Shown here in pieces: positions 25,481-34,265 of a stretch of 35,278 nucleotides of DNA. Position numbers and translations under genes: made by a program. The stretch is taken from assembly GCF_003670295.1 (NCBI RefSeq), contig NZ_QXJG01000016.1, positions 1 through 35,278 of the forward strand, given 5' to 3'. Source of the DNA: Helicobacter burdigaliensis (GTDB lineage Bacteria; Campylobacterota; Campylobacteria; Campylobacterales; Helicobacteraceae). Below the pieces are notes generated by a model. It was not told the DNA's origin. It did no database searches and saw only the letters and a program-made list of their open reading frames with translations. Every line of letters starts with the position of its first letter. Within the stretch, counting starts at the first letter, position 1.

Positions 25481-27596
25481 GCCCTTGTGGCAGCCTTTAG
25501 CGTTAAGTCTTATTCATAAAACAAAAGATCGTGCTCGTTTTAAATATAGCTTTTTAGAAAGGCACTCTCTTAATCCTATCCACTTACAAGCAAAACTTAG
25601 CGAGATTGAAGAAATTTCAAATTTGCGTATTAATTCTATTTTAAAAAATATTATTTTTAATTATCATGGAGATTTAGAAGAAATTAGAGATAAAGTTTAT
25701 AAGGGGCTATTATCTTGTATGAATTCCCATAAAACTCAAAGGCAAGAAGGGAGTTATATCGCCCTAAGAGATGAATTGCCAAGTTCAGCAGAAGTGGCAA
25801 GAGCAGGGACATCTTTATTAGTAGAACCTTTTTTGAAAAACAAAAATGCAAAATTTGGATTTGCTTTAGTTGCCTGTGCTCCACTTTTGGCGAGTGGTTT
25901 TAAAGAAACCTTAAAAGAAGGGATTAATTCAAGAAGTTTAGAGGCAATGGCAGTAGCTATTTCGCTTTATTTGCAAGACTTTAGAACAGCAAATTCTACT
26001 AATTTTATGTTGGCTTTGGGAGAATATATAGAAGAGCTTACAATGTATAAAAGCGATGATTTGGTTAAAGAGCTTTCTAAGCCTTCTTTTGGGTTAGCGT
26101 GGGTTGAGAAAAAGAAAGGGAGTGAATTTGCGCTAGAGCAGGTGTCTAGCGAGGATTTGCAAATAGGTGATATTGTCGTGATTGGTGCTGGAGATACGAT
26201 TTTAGTAGATGGGCATATTGTAGATGGAGAAGCATTGGTTAATCAAATCTCTATGACAGGGGAAGCAACACCTACACAAAAAAATAGAGGCGATAGAGTT
26301 CTTTCAGGAACGATTGTGCAAGAGGGTAGGATTAAGGTTTGGGCGGAATCTGTGGGTAAAGAAACAGCAATGGCAAAGATTAAAACCTATATAGAAGAAA
26401 CTTTAATCCAAAAGTCTGCACGCGAGCTAAAGGCATCTAAAATGGCAGATAAGCTTGTGCCTATTACTCTTGCTTTGGGGGTTATATCTTATGCACTTAG
26501 TAGGGATTTAATAAGAGTAGCTAGTGTATTGCAAGCAGATTATTCTTGTGCGTTAAAGCTAACTACTCCTGTAACCTTTAAAGCTGCCATAGGTTCAGCA
26601 GGAAAAGAGGGGATTATTATTAAGGGCGCAAAGAGTTTAGAAGCTTTGCAAATGAGTGAAGTATTTGTTTTTGATAAAACAGGGACTTTGACTAAGGGAG
26701 ATTTAGAAGTTTTAGATGTGTATTCTTTTTGCGAGGAGTGGAGTAGCGAAGAGATTTTAAATCTAGCAGCTAGTATTGAAGAGCATTATTTTCATCCAGT
26801 AGCGCAAGCCATAGTCAAAGCTGCTAAAGCAAAGGATTTTACCCATATTCATCATGATGAGGTTACTTTCATCGTAGCACATGGGGTTAAAAGTGAAATC
26901 AATGGCAAAGAAGTGATTATAGGCAGTAGGCACTTTTTAGAAGATGATGAGTGTATCCCTTTTGCACCTCATAGTCAAAAGATGAATGCAATTTTACAAA
27001 ATGGCGATACGCCTTTGTTTATCGGATATGATAAAAAGCTACTAGGAGTAATTTTGCTTAAAGATGTGCTAAGGCATAATGCAAAAAGAGCATTGCAAAG
27101 ACTTAGAGCAAGCGGAGTAAAAGAGATTATTATGCTAACAGGCGATACTAAGAAAAAGGCAGAGCAAATTGCAAAAGAGCTTGGAATCAATCGTTTTTAT
27201 GCAGAGTTACTACCCACACAAAAGGCAGAGATTCTAGAAGAGATTATGAAAGAGGGTAAAAAGGTAGCGTTTGTAGGCGATGGGATAAATGATGCACCCG
27301 CTTTAATTAAAGCAGATACTGGAATTGGTATGTGTAAGGGAGCTGATATTGCAAAAGCAAGTGCGGATGTGGTTTTGTTGCGTGATGATATTGAAGCAGT
27401 GGCGCAAGCTAGAGAGATAGCAATTTGCTGTCTTAACAAAGTGCAAAGAGGTTTTAAGATAACACTTGGGGTAAATAGTCTTATTTTAGGACTTGCTACT
27501 TTAGGGAAGCTCTCACCCATTCAGACGGCTTTTATGCATAATGGAACTACAATTGCACTTTTATTAAACGCACTCCAAAGAATAAAGGTAAAATGA
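25470..27596 (+). CDS. P1B-type metal-transporting ATPase, P1B-6-like
   Basis: Uses ATP to move a transition metal across a membrane. The start ATG 25470 is preferred (AGAGG upstream; an ATG at 25440 would be deeper in the previous gene), giving 708 residues. N-terminus: HMA-like fold without CxxC. Actuator motif TGEAT (263-267), phosphorylation site DKTGTLTKG (Asp402), hinge GDGINDAP (603-610). In the metal-binding membrane helix the usual CPC is replaced by DYSCALKLTTP (357-367). I associate this Ser-Cys form with P1B-6 ATPases, the group that includes ferrosome FezB. Membrane segments are fewer and less obvious at the N-terminus than in copper pumps. Iron as substrate is inferred from subgroup and the Fur-like sites. 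Confidence 0.88.
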   Translation: MNNKPLWQPLALSLIHKTKDRARFKYSFLERHSLNPIHLQAKLSEIEEISNLRINSILKNIIFNYHGDLEEIRDKVYKGLLSCMNSHKTQRQEGSYIALRDELPSSAEVARAGTSLLVEPFLKNKNAKFGFALVACAPLLASGFKETLKEGINSRSLEAMAVAISLYLQDFRTANSTNFMLALGEYIEELTMYKSDDLVKELSKPSFGLAWVEKKKGSEFALEQVSSEDLQIGDIVVIGAGDTILVDGHIVDGEALVNQISMTGEATPTQKNRGDRVLSGTIVQEGRIKVWAESVGKETAMAKIKTYIEETLIQKSARELKASKMADKLVPITLALGVISYALSRDLIRVASVLQADYSCALKLTTPVTFKAAIGSAGKEGIIIKGAKSLEALQMSEVFVFDKTGTLTKGDLEVLDVYSFCEEWSSEEILNLAASIEEHYFHPVAQAIVKAAKAKDFTHIHHDEVTFIVAHGVKSEINGKEVIIGSRHFLEDDECIPFAPHSQKMNAILQNGDTPLFIGYDKKLLGVILLKDVLRHNAKRALQRLRASGVKEIIMLTGDTKKKAEQIAKELGINRFYAELLPTQKAEILEEIMKEGKKVAFVGDGINDAPALIKADTGIGMCKGADIAKASADVVLLRDDIEAVAQAREIAICCLNKVQRGFKITLGVNSLILGLATLGKLSPIQTAFMHNGTTIALLLNALQRIKVK

Positions 27597-27703
27597 TGCA
27601 TTTTTTATTACTTATAGCTACTGCATTAAGCGGTGTGATTGTCGCAAATACAGCAACGAATGCTTATAGAAAATATCACAGAATTAAACGCAAAAAGGAT
27701 TAA
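27593..27703 (+). CDS. 36-residue single-span membrane protein
   Basis: Starts in a 4-bp ATGA overlap with the ATPase stop and encodes 36 residues: one hydrophobic segment (FLLLIATALSGVIVA) and a basic tail (RKYHRIKRKKD). It is too short for routine gene calling, but the exact stop/start coupling and the ribosome site for the next gene within its 3' end support it as real. An alternative start is the next codon. Function unknown; possibly an ATPase accessory or part of the membrane compartment. Confidence 0.5.
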   Translation: MMHFLLLIATALSGVIVANTATNAYRKYHRIKRKKD

Positions 27704-27704
27704 T

Positions 27705-27929
27705 ATGCTACAAGAGAGTAAAAAGACAATAGAAACTAAAAGAGAAATAGCAAAAATAGGTATGGGAGTTTCGCTTTTTTTAACTGCTTCTAGCGCACTT
27801 TTTTTGAAAAACAAAGTTGCTAAAAATATCCATATTTTATCTGGAATCTCTCTTGTGGGTTTTTCTTTGTGGCATTCTTCTTTGTATCCTAAAGAAAAGC
27901 CCTTAAAAAAGAAAAAACTAGAAAAGTAA
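27705..27929 (+). CDS. small two-span membrane protein ending the metal operon
   Basis: 74 residues from ATG 27705, with AAGGA 5 bases upstream; an upstream in-frame start at 27639 would overlap the preceding small gene and is not favoured. It has an N-terminal charged helix, two short hydrophobic segments (IGMGVSLFLTASSALFL; IHILSGISLVGFSLW) and a lysine-rich tail (KEKPLKKKKLEK). No recognised family. A hairpin follows at 27940-27962. Confidence 0.6.
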   Translation: MLQESKKTIETKREIAKIGMGVSLFLTASSALFLKNKVAKNIHILSGISLVGFSLWHSSLYPKEKPLKKKKLEK

Positions 27930-27939
27930 GTTTTAAGTT

Positions 27940-27962
27940 TTGCAGTGATTTTTTCACTGCAA
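27940..27962 (+). terminator. hairpin at the end of the metal operon
   Basis: TTGCAGTGA / TCACTGCAA, 9-bp perfect stem and 5-T loop, 11 bases after the last stop. No T-run follows, so it may act with Rho or as an mRNA-stabilising structure. Confidence 0.5.
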
Positions 27963-28226
27963 GTAAATATGTAAGCATTTGCGTGGCAGTCTGAAGAATT
28001 CACATTTGAGGGTTGTTCTTTTTAGATTTGCACTTCGCTTTGCTTATTCCAAAAGATCGGTTGCTTTGGCAACAGATGGATAACGCTTTGCTTGTATGTT
28101 TCAGTCCTAAAGGGCTTTGCAATATCAAAGGAGAGATTGCCATAAGGGTTTCTTGCAGCAACAAAAAGAATCTTAAATACATATAATAAAAATTATTGTT
28201 TAAAATTTATTTTTATTTCACGAAAT
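27963..28226. other. intergenic stretch without a supported gene
   Basis: Together with the hairpin this makes a 338-bp gap. It includes a small hairpin GTTGC-TTTG-GCAAC (28060-28073) and mixed-composition sequence richer in G+C than usual for gaps here. A 60-codon minus-strand frame (28000-28182) looks non-coding. The stretch could be a dispersed repeat or a small RNA; I see no decisive signal. Confidence 0.3.
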
Positions 28227-28237
28227 TATAATATAAT
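28227..28237 (+). promoter_or_regulatory. -10 region of the MacAB-TolC-like operon
   Basis: Overlapping TATAAT boxes (28227-28232 and 28232-28237), 30-40 bases upstream of the preferred start of the outer-membrane factor gene. Confidence 0.5.
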
Positions 28238-28267
28238 GGTGCAAATTAATTGATTTTAAGGATTGTT

Positions 28268-29632
28268 TTGATTGCAAGAGGAATAGTTTTTGTATTGTTG
28301 TTTTTTATGGGTTGTGCGAAGATTCCACAAAATGAGGAATTAGTGCAAAATTTACCTTTGGATTTTAATAACCAAAAATTGATTCCTATTGCAGATTTTG
28401 GTGGTATTGCCACACCACAAGAACAGCTAGAAATTATTTTAAAAGATGAAAATTTAAATCATCTTTATAAAATAGGTATTGCAAATAATTTAGATTTAGC
28501 CATTATGCAAAGTCGGATTTTACAAGCTAAAAGCTCTTTAAAAATCGCTTTTAGTGAGCTTTTTCCAAAAGTAGATGGCTCATTTTCAGGTTCTAAAAAC
28601 AATACAACTTATAATTTTACTTCACAAGTGGGAGCAAATCTTTCATGGGAGTTGGATATTTTTGGTAAAAATAAAGCAACAAGTAATTCCAAAGAATCTC
28701 TTTATCAAAAAAGCATAGAGGATTTTAAAGCTACGCAAATCACGCTTTTAGCAGATATTACAAGTATGTATTATAATTTGCAAGAATATGCACTAAATAT
28801 CAAGCTAACGCAAAAAAATATTATGCACTATAAGCAAGTTTTGGAGCTTACCCGCCTTAAGGTGGAAAATGGTTTGCTAGATAGCACGGAATTATTTACA
28901 AAGCAAGATTTATTAACCAATGAGCAAAATACTCTTGAAACTTTAAAAATGCAGTTTGAAGAAACTAAAAATGCACTTTTGGTGTTATTAAATCTAAAAA
29001 CTTTGCCTTTAGTTTTTGAAGATTCCTTTGTCTTTAAAGAAAGTTTTGAATTTTCTTATGAAAAACTCCCTTCTAATGCTATTTTATCGCGTCCAGATAT
29101 TCGGGCTAATATTTTTCTTTTGCATTCGCAAATTTATACAAAACAATCCGCTTTTAGCTCTCTTTTCCCTATACTTTCTTTAAGTGGAAATGTGAGTGAG
29201 ATTTTACAAGGGAATCAAAATGTCGCTTGGAGTCTTGCAAGTTCTCTTAGTGCGCCTTTGTTAAACAGAACGCAGCTTACACAAAATTATTTTTTGCAAG
29301 ATGCAATTTTAAAAGAAACTTATCTAAATTTGCAAAAGACGCTAGATACAGCCTTTTTTGAAATTGAAAATGCGCTCTTTAATCTAAAAAATATGCAATT
29401 ACAAATGCAAAATAACAAAATGCGTTTTAATAACGCACAAGAATATTTTACTTTCTCGCTCAATCGCCGCAGTATTGGACTTATAGATGAGTTAGAGTTT
29501 CAAGAAAACTACGCTTCTTATAATAATTCTAAAAAAACTTTAAATACTTCTAAAAATTCACAAATTCAAGCACTTGTAGGATTATTTAAAGCAATGGGTG
29601 GGAATCTTTATGTAGCTAAGGAGAAAAAATGA
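28268..29632 (+). CDS. outer-membrane efflux lipoprotein (TolC/NodT family)
   Basis: Outer-membrane channel of a tripartite pump. Lipobox FFMGC gives lipidation at Cys16, as in the NodT/OprM group. The body shows the duplicated long-helix pattern (AIMQSRILQAKSSLKIAFSE; SRPDIRANIFLLHSQ) with LSWELDIFGKNKATSN-type family blocks. I prefer a TTG start at 28268 because AAGGA (28258-28262) is exactly 5 bases away; an upstream TTG at 28250 has no ribosome site. This gives 454 residues. It couples to macA by a 4-bp ATGA overlap. Confidence 0.88.
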   Translation: MIARGIVFVLLFFMGCAKIPQNEELVQNLPLDFNNQKLIPIADFGGIATPQEQLEIILKDENLNHLYKIGIANNLDLAIMQSRILQAKSSLKIAFSELFPKVDGSFSGSKNNTTYNFTSQVGANLSWELDIFGKNKATSNSKESLYQKSIEDFKATQITLLADITSMYYNLQEYALNIKLTQKNIMHYKQVLELTRLKVENGLLDSTELFTKQDLLTNEQNTLETLKMQFEETKNALLVLLNLKTLPLVFEDSFVFKESFEFSYEKLPSNAILSRPDIRANIFLLHSQIYTKQSAFSSLFPILSLSGNVSEILQGNQNVAWSLASSLSAPLLNRTQLTQNYFLQDAILKETYLNLQKTLDTAFFEIENALFNLKNMQLQMQNNKMRFNNAQEYFTFSLNRRSIGLIDELEFQENYASYNNSKKTLNTSKNSQIQALVGLFKAMGGNLYVAKEKK

Positions 29633-30906
29633 TAAGCACACAAGAAATTTTAAAAAATTTAAATCCTAAGAGAAATTATAAAAAAATTTTTACAATTTGG
29701 GGGATTGTATTGTTTGTTTTTTTAATAATTTTTGGTGTGATTTATTATTGGAATACAAAAGAATCTCCTATTGTCTATCAAACAACACCTATTAAAAAAG
29801 GGGATATTACAAGCACTATTTTGGCAAATGGGACGCTTTCTCCTACAAATGAAATTGCTATTGGTTCTGTGATTTCAGGGATTGTTTTAGAAGTGTTTGT
29901 AGATGTTAATGATAGAGTTAAAAAAGGGCAGATTTTAGCACAAATAGATAGCGAGAGTATTGAACAAAATTTATATAAATATCAAGCACAACTAGGGAGT
30001 GCTAAAGCACAGCTAAAAAGCTCACTTGTAACTTTAGAAGAAAAAAAATGGAAATATGGACAATATAAGAATCTCTATGATAAAACAAAGGGTAAAACAC
30101 CTTCTATTTTAGAGCTTGAAAGCACAAAAAGTGAATATAATGCAGCCCTAAGTGATGTGGAGCTAAAAAAGGCTTCTATTAAAGAGATTGAAACTCTAAT
30201 AGCCTCCACAGAAGTTGATTTGAGAAATTCAAAAATTACAACCCCTATTGATGGAGTGATTTTAAGTCGTTCTATTGATGTGGGGCAAAGCGTGGCTGCC
30301 TCTTTTCAAGCTCCAGAATTCTTTATTGTTGCAGAAAGTTTAGAAGAAATGGAGCTTAATGCTAGTATTAGCGAAGCAGATATTGGCAAGGTTAAAGAAG
30401 GACAAAAAGTAACTTTTAGTGTGGATTCTTATCCAAATAAAACTTTTAGTGCAGTAGTAAATAGAGTAAATTTTGGCTCTAATGCTTCTAGCACAAGCTC
30501 TAGTAGCTCCTCTAGTGCCACTTCTAGCACAAGTTCTATTGTAAGTTATGATACTAGGATTTATGTGGATAACAAAGAACTCCTTTTGCGTCCGGGAATG
30601 AGTGCAACTGCAGATATTGAAGTGGCAAGTGCTAAAAATGTTCTTTTAGTGCCTACAAGTGCGCTTTATTATACGCCAAAAACCACACAAACAGAAAAGA
30701 AAAGTGCGAGTTTTAGTTTGTTTAAACGCCCACGCACAAAACAGCCTAATGTAAAGAAAAACGTTAATTCTTCTATATGGGTTTTAGAAAAAGAAGATAT
30801 ACGCCAAATTAGCGTGCAAGTTGGGATTAGCAATGGAGAATTTACACAAGTTAGCTCTGAAGAGTTAAGGGAAGATATGCTTGTGATTACCGGACAGAGT
30901 TTATGA
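29629..30906 (+). CDS. macA: MacA-type periplasmic adaptor
   Basis: Membrane-fusion protein linking the MacB-like inner-membrane pump to the outer-membrane channel. One N-terminal membrane anchor (about 23-43), lipoyl half-motifs around GTLSPTNEIAIGSVISG and ITTPIDGVILSRSID, a helical hairpin between (about 110-190), and beta-barrel/membrane-proximal domains. A very Ser/Thr-rich insert (NASSTSSSSSSSATSSTSS) lies at about residues 285-303 in the beta-barrel domain, which is unusual. 425 residues is longer than E. coli MacA (371). 4-bp ATGA overlaps on both sides. Confidence 0.9.
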   Translation: MISTQEILKNLNPKRNYKKIFTIWGIVLFVFLIIFGVIYYWNTKESPIVYQTTPIKKGDITSTILANGTLSPTNEIAIGSVISGIVLEVFVDVNDRVKKGQILAQIDSESIEQNLYKYQAQLGSAKAQLKSSLVTLEEKKWKYGQYKNLYDKTKGKTPSILELESTKSEYNAALSDVELKKASIKEIETLIASTEVDLRNSKITTPIDGVILSRSIDVGQSVAASFQAPEFFIVAESLEEMELNASISEADIGKVKEGQKVTFSVDSYPNKTFSAVVNRVNFGSNASSTSSSSSSSATSSTSSIVSYDTRIYVDNKELLLRPGMSATADIEVASAKNVLLVPTSALYYTPKTTQTEKKSASFSLFKRPRTKQPNVKKNVNSSIWVLEKEDIRQISVQVGISNGEFTQVSSEELREDMLVITGQSL

Positions 30907-31592
30907 GTTTTATAAAATTAATAGATATTCATAAAGTTTATGGCAAAGCTCTTAATATTTTTGAAGCATTAAAGGGTGTGAATTTAGAAATAGAAAGTGG
31001 AGAATTTGTCGCATTAATGGGGCCTAGTGGGAGTGGTAAATCCACAATGGCAAATATTTTGGGTTGTCTTGATAGTCCAACTAGTGGTATTTATGATTTT
31101 TGTGGAGTAAATGTAAGTTTGCTAAATTTAAAACAAAAAGCACTTTTAAGACGCCATTATATTGGATTTATTTTTCAAGGATTTAATTTGTTGCCTAGAA
31201 CAACAGCACTAGAGAATGTAGAGCTTCCACTACTTTATCGTCAAGTGCCTAAAAAAGAAAGAATGCGACTATCTATGGAAGCTTTAGAAATGGTGGGATT
31301 AGAAAAATGGTATAACCATAGCTCAAATGAGTTAAGCGGGGGACAGCAACAAAGAGTGGCTATTGCTAGAGCCATTGCTTCTAAGCCTCTTTTTTTATTA
31401 GCTGATGAGCCAACAGGAAATTTAGACACAAAAAGAAGCGTAGAGATTATGGAGATTTTAAGCAATTTAAATAAGGATTCTAAAATTACTATTTTAATGG
31501 TAACGCATGAGAGTGAAATGGCAAAATATGCCAAAAGAGAAATTGTGTTTTTAGATGGCAATATCAAAACAGATACTAAGGAAGAGCTATGA
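30903..31592 (+). CDS. macB: MacB-type ABC ATPase subunit (LolD-like)
   Basis: 229-residue ATPase driving the pump: Walker A GPSGSGKS (40-47), Q-loop FIFQGFNLLPR, signature NELSGGQQQRVAIARA, Walker B LLADEPTGNLD, H-loop MVTHE. In E. coli MacB this domain is fused to the permease; here it is a separate gene coupled to the permease by ATGA. An alternative name is LolD-like ATPase, but operon context with macA supports efflux. Confidence 0.92.
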   Translation: MSFIKLIDIHKVYGKALNIFEALKGVNLEIESGEFVALMGPSGSGKSTMANILGCLDSPTSGIYDFCGVNVSLLNLKQKALLRRHYIGFIFQGFNLLPRTTALENVELPLLYRQVPKKERMRLSMEALEMVGLEKWYNHSSNELSGGQQQRVAIARAIASKPLFLLADEPTGNLDTKRSVEIMEILSNLNKDSKITILMVTHESEMAKYAKREIVFLDGNIKTDTKEEL

Positions 31593-32806
31593 TTTTAAAT
31601 GCTTTTTTCTTGGCTTTTAGGCAGATTAAGAGAAATTTTATAAGGGCAATTTTGACAATGCTTGGAGTGATTATTGGTGTGGGTGCTGTGATTATTATGA
31701 TTACTTTAGGGAATGGCACTACACAGGTGATTACTAAGCAAATGAGTAGCTTAGGAAGTAATATTTTGTTAATCTTTCCAGCACGCGATCAAAGTGCAAG
31801 CGGTGGGGCAAGAAAGCAATTTATGCTAAAAGATGCGAGCGATTTAAAACTTCAAATGGGGAGCTTGGTGAGGGCGGTTGCACCTATTAGCACAAGCTCT
31901 GTCTTAGCGCAGTTTCGTCAAAACAATACACAAACCCAAATTCAAGGGATTGATAGTGATTATTTTATTGCAACAGATTGGAAACTTGCTTTAGGGAGAG
32001 CTTTTAATAAAGAAGAATATCGTGCAGGAAGTAATGTATGTATTATAGGTAAAAGTGTTTCTAAGAATCTTTTTAACACAAATGCAACTCCCCTTGGAAA
32101 CAGAATGAAAGTGGGTACTATTGTGTGTGATATTGTAGGGGTGCTAGAAACAAAAGGGCAGGGGGCTATGGGAAATGATCAAGATGATGTGATTTTAATG
32201 CCCTTAAAAGCATATCAAAGGAGTATTTCAAAAAGCGATTCGCTTTATAATATCGGTCGCCTTATGATTTCTTTAAAAGATGAGGTGGATTCTACTTATG
32301 CGACCAAAGTCGCCACAGAAGCTTTAAAAGAGATTAGAAAGATACGAGAAGGGCAAAAGAATGATTTTGAGATTATGGATACTAAGCAAATTATTGAAAT
32401 TATGAAAAGCACCACAGCAAATCTTACTTTGTTTTTGGGGGCTATTGCTGGAGTGAGTTTGATTGTAGGAGGGATTGGGATTATGAATGTAATGCTTGTG
32501 TCTATTACAGAGAGGACAAGAGAAATCGGCACAAGGCTTGCCATAGGGGCAATGCAAAGCGAAGTATTATTACAATTTTTAATAGAAGCTTTAACTCTTA
32601 GCGCTTTAGGGGGGATTATTGGGATTATTTTGGCATTTTTTGGATCTTTAGGGATTACATATTTACTCAATATTCCTTTTTTATTTGATTATGTGATTGC
32701 TTTAATAGCATTCTTTTTTTCTGCATTTATAGGGATTTTATTTGGTTATTTACCTGCTAGAAAAGCATCTTACCTCAATCCAATAGAGGCTTTAAGGCAT
32801 GAATAA
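31589..32806 (+). CDS. macB: MacB-type ABC permease subunit
   Basis: 405-residue permease with N-terminal MacB_PCD periplasmic domain after the first membrane helix (about 20-45), and three C-terminal membrane helices in the FtsX-like domain (about 270-395), ending in GYLPARKASYLNPIEALRHE, which is the family C-terminus. Mechanotransmission-type ABC transporter that exports macrolides, peptides, toxins or lipids in different species; substrate here unknown. Last gene of the four-gene operon. Confidence 0.92.
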   Translation: MILNAFFLAFRQIKRNFIRAILTMLGVIIGVGAVIIMITLGNGTTQVITKQMSSLGSNILLIFPARDQSASGGARKQFMLKDASDLKLQMGSLVRAVAPISTSSVLAQFRQNNTQTQIQGIDSDYFIATDWKLALGRAFNKEEYRAGSNVCIIGKSVSKNLFNTNATPLGNRMKVGTIVCDIVGVLETKGQGAMGNDQDDVILMPLKAYQRSISKSDSLYNIGRLMISLKDEVDSTYATKVATEALKEIRKIREGQKNDFEIMDTKQIIEIMKSTTANLTLFLGAIAGVSLIVGGIGIMNVMLVSITERTREIGTRLAIGAMQSEVLLQFLIEALTLSALGGIIGIILAFFGSLGITYLLNIPFLFDYVIALIAFFFSAFIGILFGYLPARKASYLNPIEALRHE

Positions 32807-32821
32807 ATAAAAGATTTTATT
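32806..32821 (+). terminator. AT-only hairpin after the efflux operon
   Basis: AATAAAA / TTTTATT stem overlapping the end of the permease gene and followed by TTTATTTTG. It is weak because it has no G-C pairs. Confidence 0.25.
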
Positions 32822-32893
32822 TTTATTTTGTTTTTAAAAAATTATTGTTAAAATTAGCTTATACATAAAATTTAACACAGAGAGGAATTTTTA

Positions 32894-34189
32894 ATGTTTG
32901 GTTCTAAAAATGTTACAAAGCAAAGCAATCAAGTACCGGCACATTTTATAGATAGTGAGCGTAAGATTATTGCTATCAATAAATCAATGGCAGTGATTGA
33001 ATTTACTCCCGATGGTGTTATTTTAGATGCAAACGAGAATTTTCTAAAAACCGTTGGATATACGCTAGATGAGATTAAAGGTAAGCATCATGAGATTTTT
33101 TGCCAAAAAGAGCTTGTAGAATCTAAAGTTTATACAGATTTTTGGAAAACATTGCAAAGTGGACAATTTGTGTCTAAACTTTTTAAGCGTGTTAAGAAAA
33201 ATGGTGATATTATTTGGCTAGAGGCAAATTATAATCCTATTTTTGATGATAATAATCAAGTAATTAAGGTAATTAAGTTTGCTTCAGATATTACAAGTAG
33301 AGTAAATGAGCAAATGGATTTAAAAAATATTCTTTCAGCGGCTGATAAGTCTATGGCGATTATTTCTTTTACTCCAGATGGAACTATTTTAGATGCGAAT
33401 GAAAACTTTTTAAAAACCGTGAAATACTCCCTTGATGAAATTAAAGGTAAACACCATAGAATCTTTTGTCAAAGTGAATTTACAAATTCTAGTGAATATG
33501 GGGAGTTTTGGAGAAAGCTTCAAAGAGGTGAATTTGTATCGGGGACTTTTATCCGTATTGATAAAGAAGGGAATATTATTTGGCTTACTGCAAGCTATAA
33601 TCCTGTGTTTGATAGTGAGGGTAAAGTATATAAGGTGATTAAATTTGCCACAGATATTACAGCACAAAAACTAAAAGAAGAGCAAAGCTTGCAAATTGTA
33701 ACAGAAGGGGTTAATGAAAATAGTGCTCTTACAAATCAAGGACGCGATATTATTGAAAAAACTGTGGAAAATATTCAAGAGATTGCTTCTATTATGCAAG
33801 AAAGTTCAGAAAAAGTAGAGCAGTTAAATCGTCAAAGTGAAGAGATTACTTCTGTTGTGCAGACTATTAAAGATATTGCAGACCAAACTAACCTATTAGC
33901 ACTTAATGCAGCAATAGAAGCAGCGCGTGCTGGAGAGCATGGAAGAGGATTTGCAGTTGTTGCAGATGAAGTTAGAAAACTAGCTGAGCGAACAGCAAAG
34001 TCTATCACAGAAATTACAATGACTATTAATACAATTAAAGATGAAACAAGTCAAGTAGTGGATAAAACACAATACAGCATTCAAAAAGTAAATAGCAGTG
34101 TAGAATTAGCCGATGAAGCTAAGATATTTATGGAAAAAATTCAAGAGAGTGCAAATAGTCTTGTAGCTAAAATTTCTCAACAAGATTGA
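32894..34189 (+). CDS. soluble double-PAS methyl-accepting protein (BdlA-like)
   Basis: Cytoplasmic chemoreceptor with no membrane segments, 431 residues. Two PAS domains (about 28-150 and 150-270) are close copies of each other (for example [10 protein letters not shown] and [12 protein letters not shown] occur in both), and the MCP signalling hairpin follows with the conserved tip [20 protein letters not shown]. Domain order matches BdlA of Pseudomonas, which senses redox or metabolic state and controls biofilm dispersal; Aer/CetB-like energy sensing is the alternative. AGAGGAA lies 7 bases before the ATG. It is monocistronic, followed 76 bp later by another receptor gene. Confidence 0.9.
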   Translation: MFGSKNVTKQSNQVPAHFIDSERKIIAINKSMAVIEFTPDGVILDANENFLKTVGYTLDEIKGKHHEIFCQKELVESKVYTDFWKTLQSGQFVSKLFKRVKKNGDIIWLEANYNPIFDDNNQVIKVIKFASDITSRVNEQMDLKNILSAADKSMAIISFTPDGTILDANENFLKTVKYSLDEIKGKHHRIFCQSEFTNSSEYGEFWRKLQRGEFVSGTFIRIDKEGNIIWLTASYNPVFDSEGKVYKVIKFATDITAQKLKEEQSLQIVTEGVNENSALTNQGRDIIEKTVENIQEIASIMQESSEKVEQLNRQSEEITSVVQTIKDIADQTNLLALNAAIEAARAGEHGRGFAVVADEVRKLAERTAKSITEITMTINTIKDETSQVVDKTQYSIQKVNSSVELADEAKIFMEKIQESANSLVAKISQQD

Positions 34190-34216
34190 TTATAGTTTAA
34201 AATTTTGGGTGATTTA

Positions 34217-34232
34217 GGAGGGGGGTTTGCAT
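34217..34232 (+). promoter_or_regulatory. possible sigma-54 promoter of the dCache receptor gene
   Basis: GG (34217-34218) and GC (34229-34230) separated by exactly 10 bases, with TTTGCAT around the second element, matching the -24/-12 layout. It lies 34 bases before the ATG. The -24 flank (AGGAG) departs from TGGCA, so this is tentative. Confidence 0.3.
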
Positions 34233-34265
34233 TATTTATTTCTTTAAATTATATAGGGAGAATTT

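Noticed and set aside
28000-28182. 60-codon minus-strand frame in the gap before the efflux operon
   Set aside because: No ribosome site or recognisable domain; Ser/Lys/Cys-rich translation looks like non-coding sequence.
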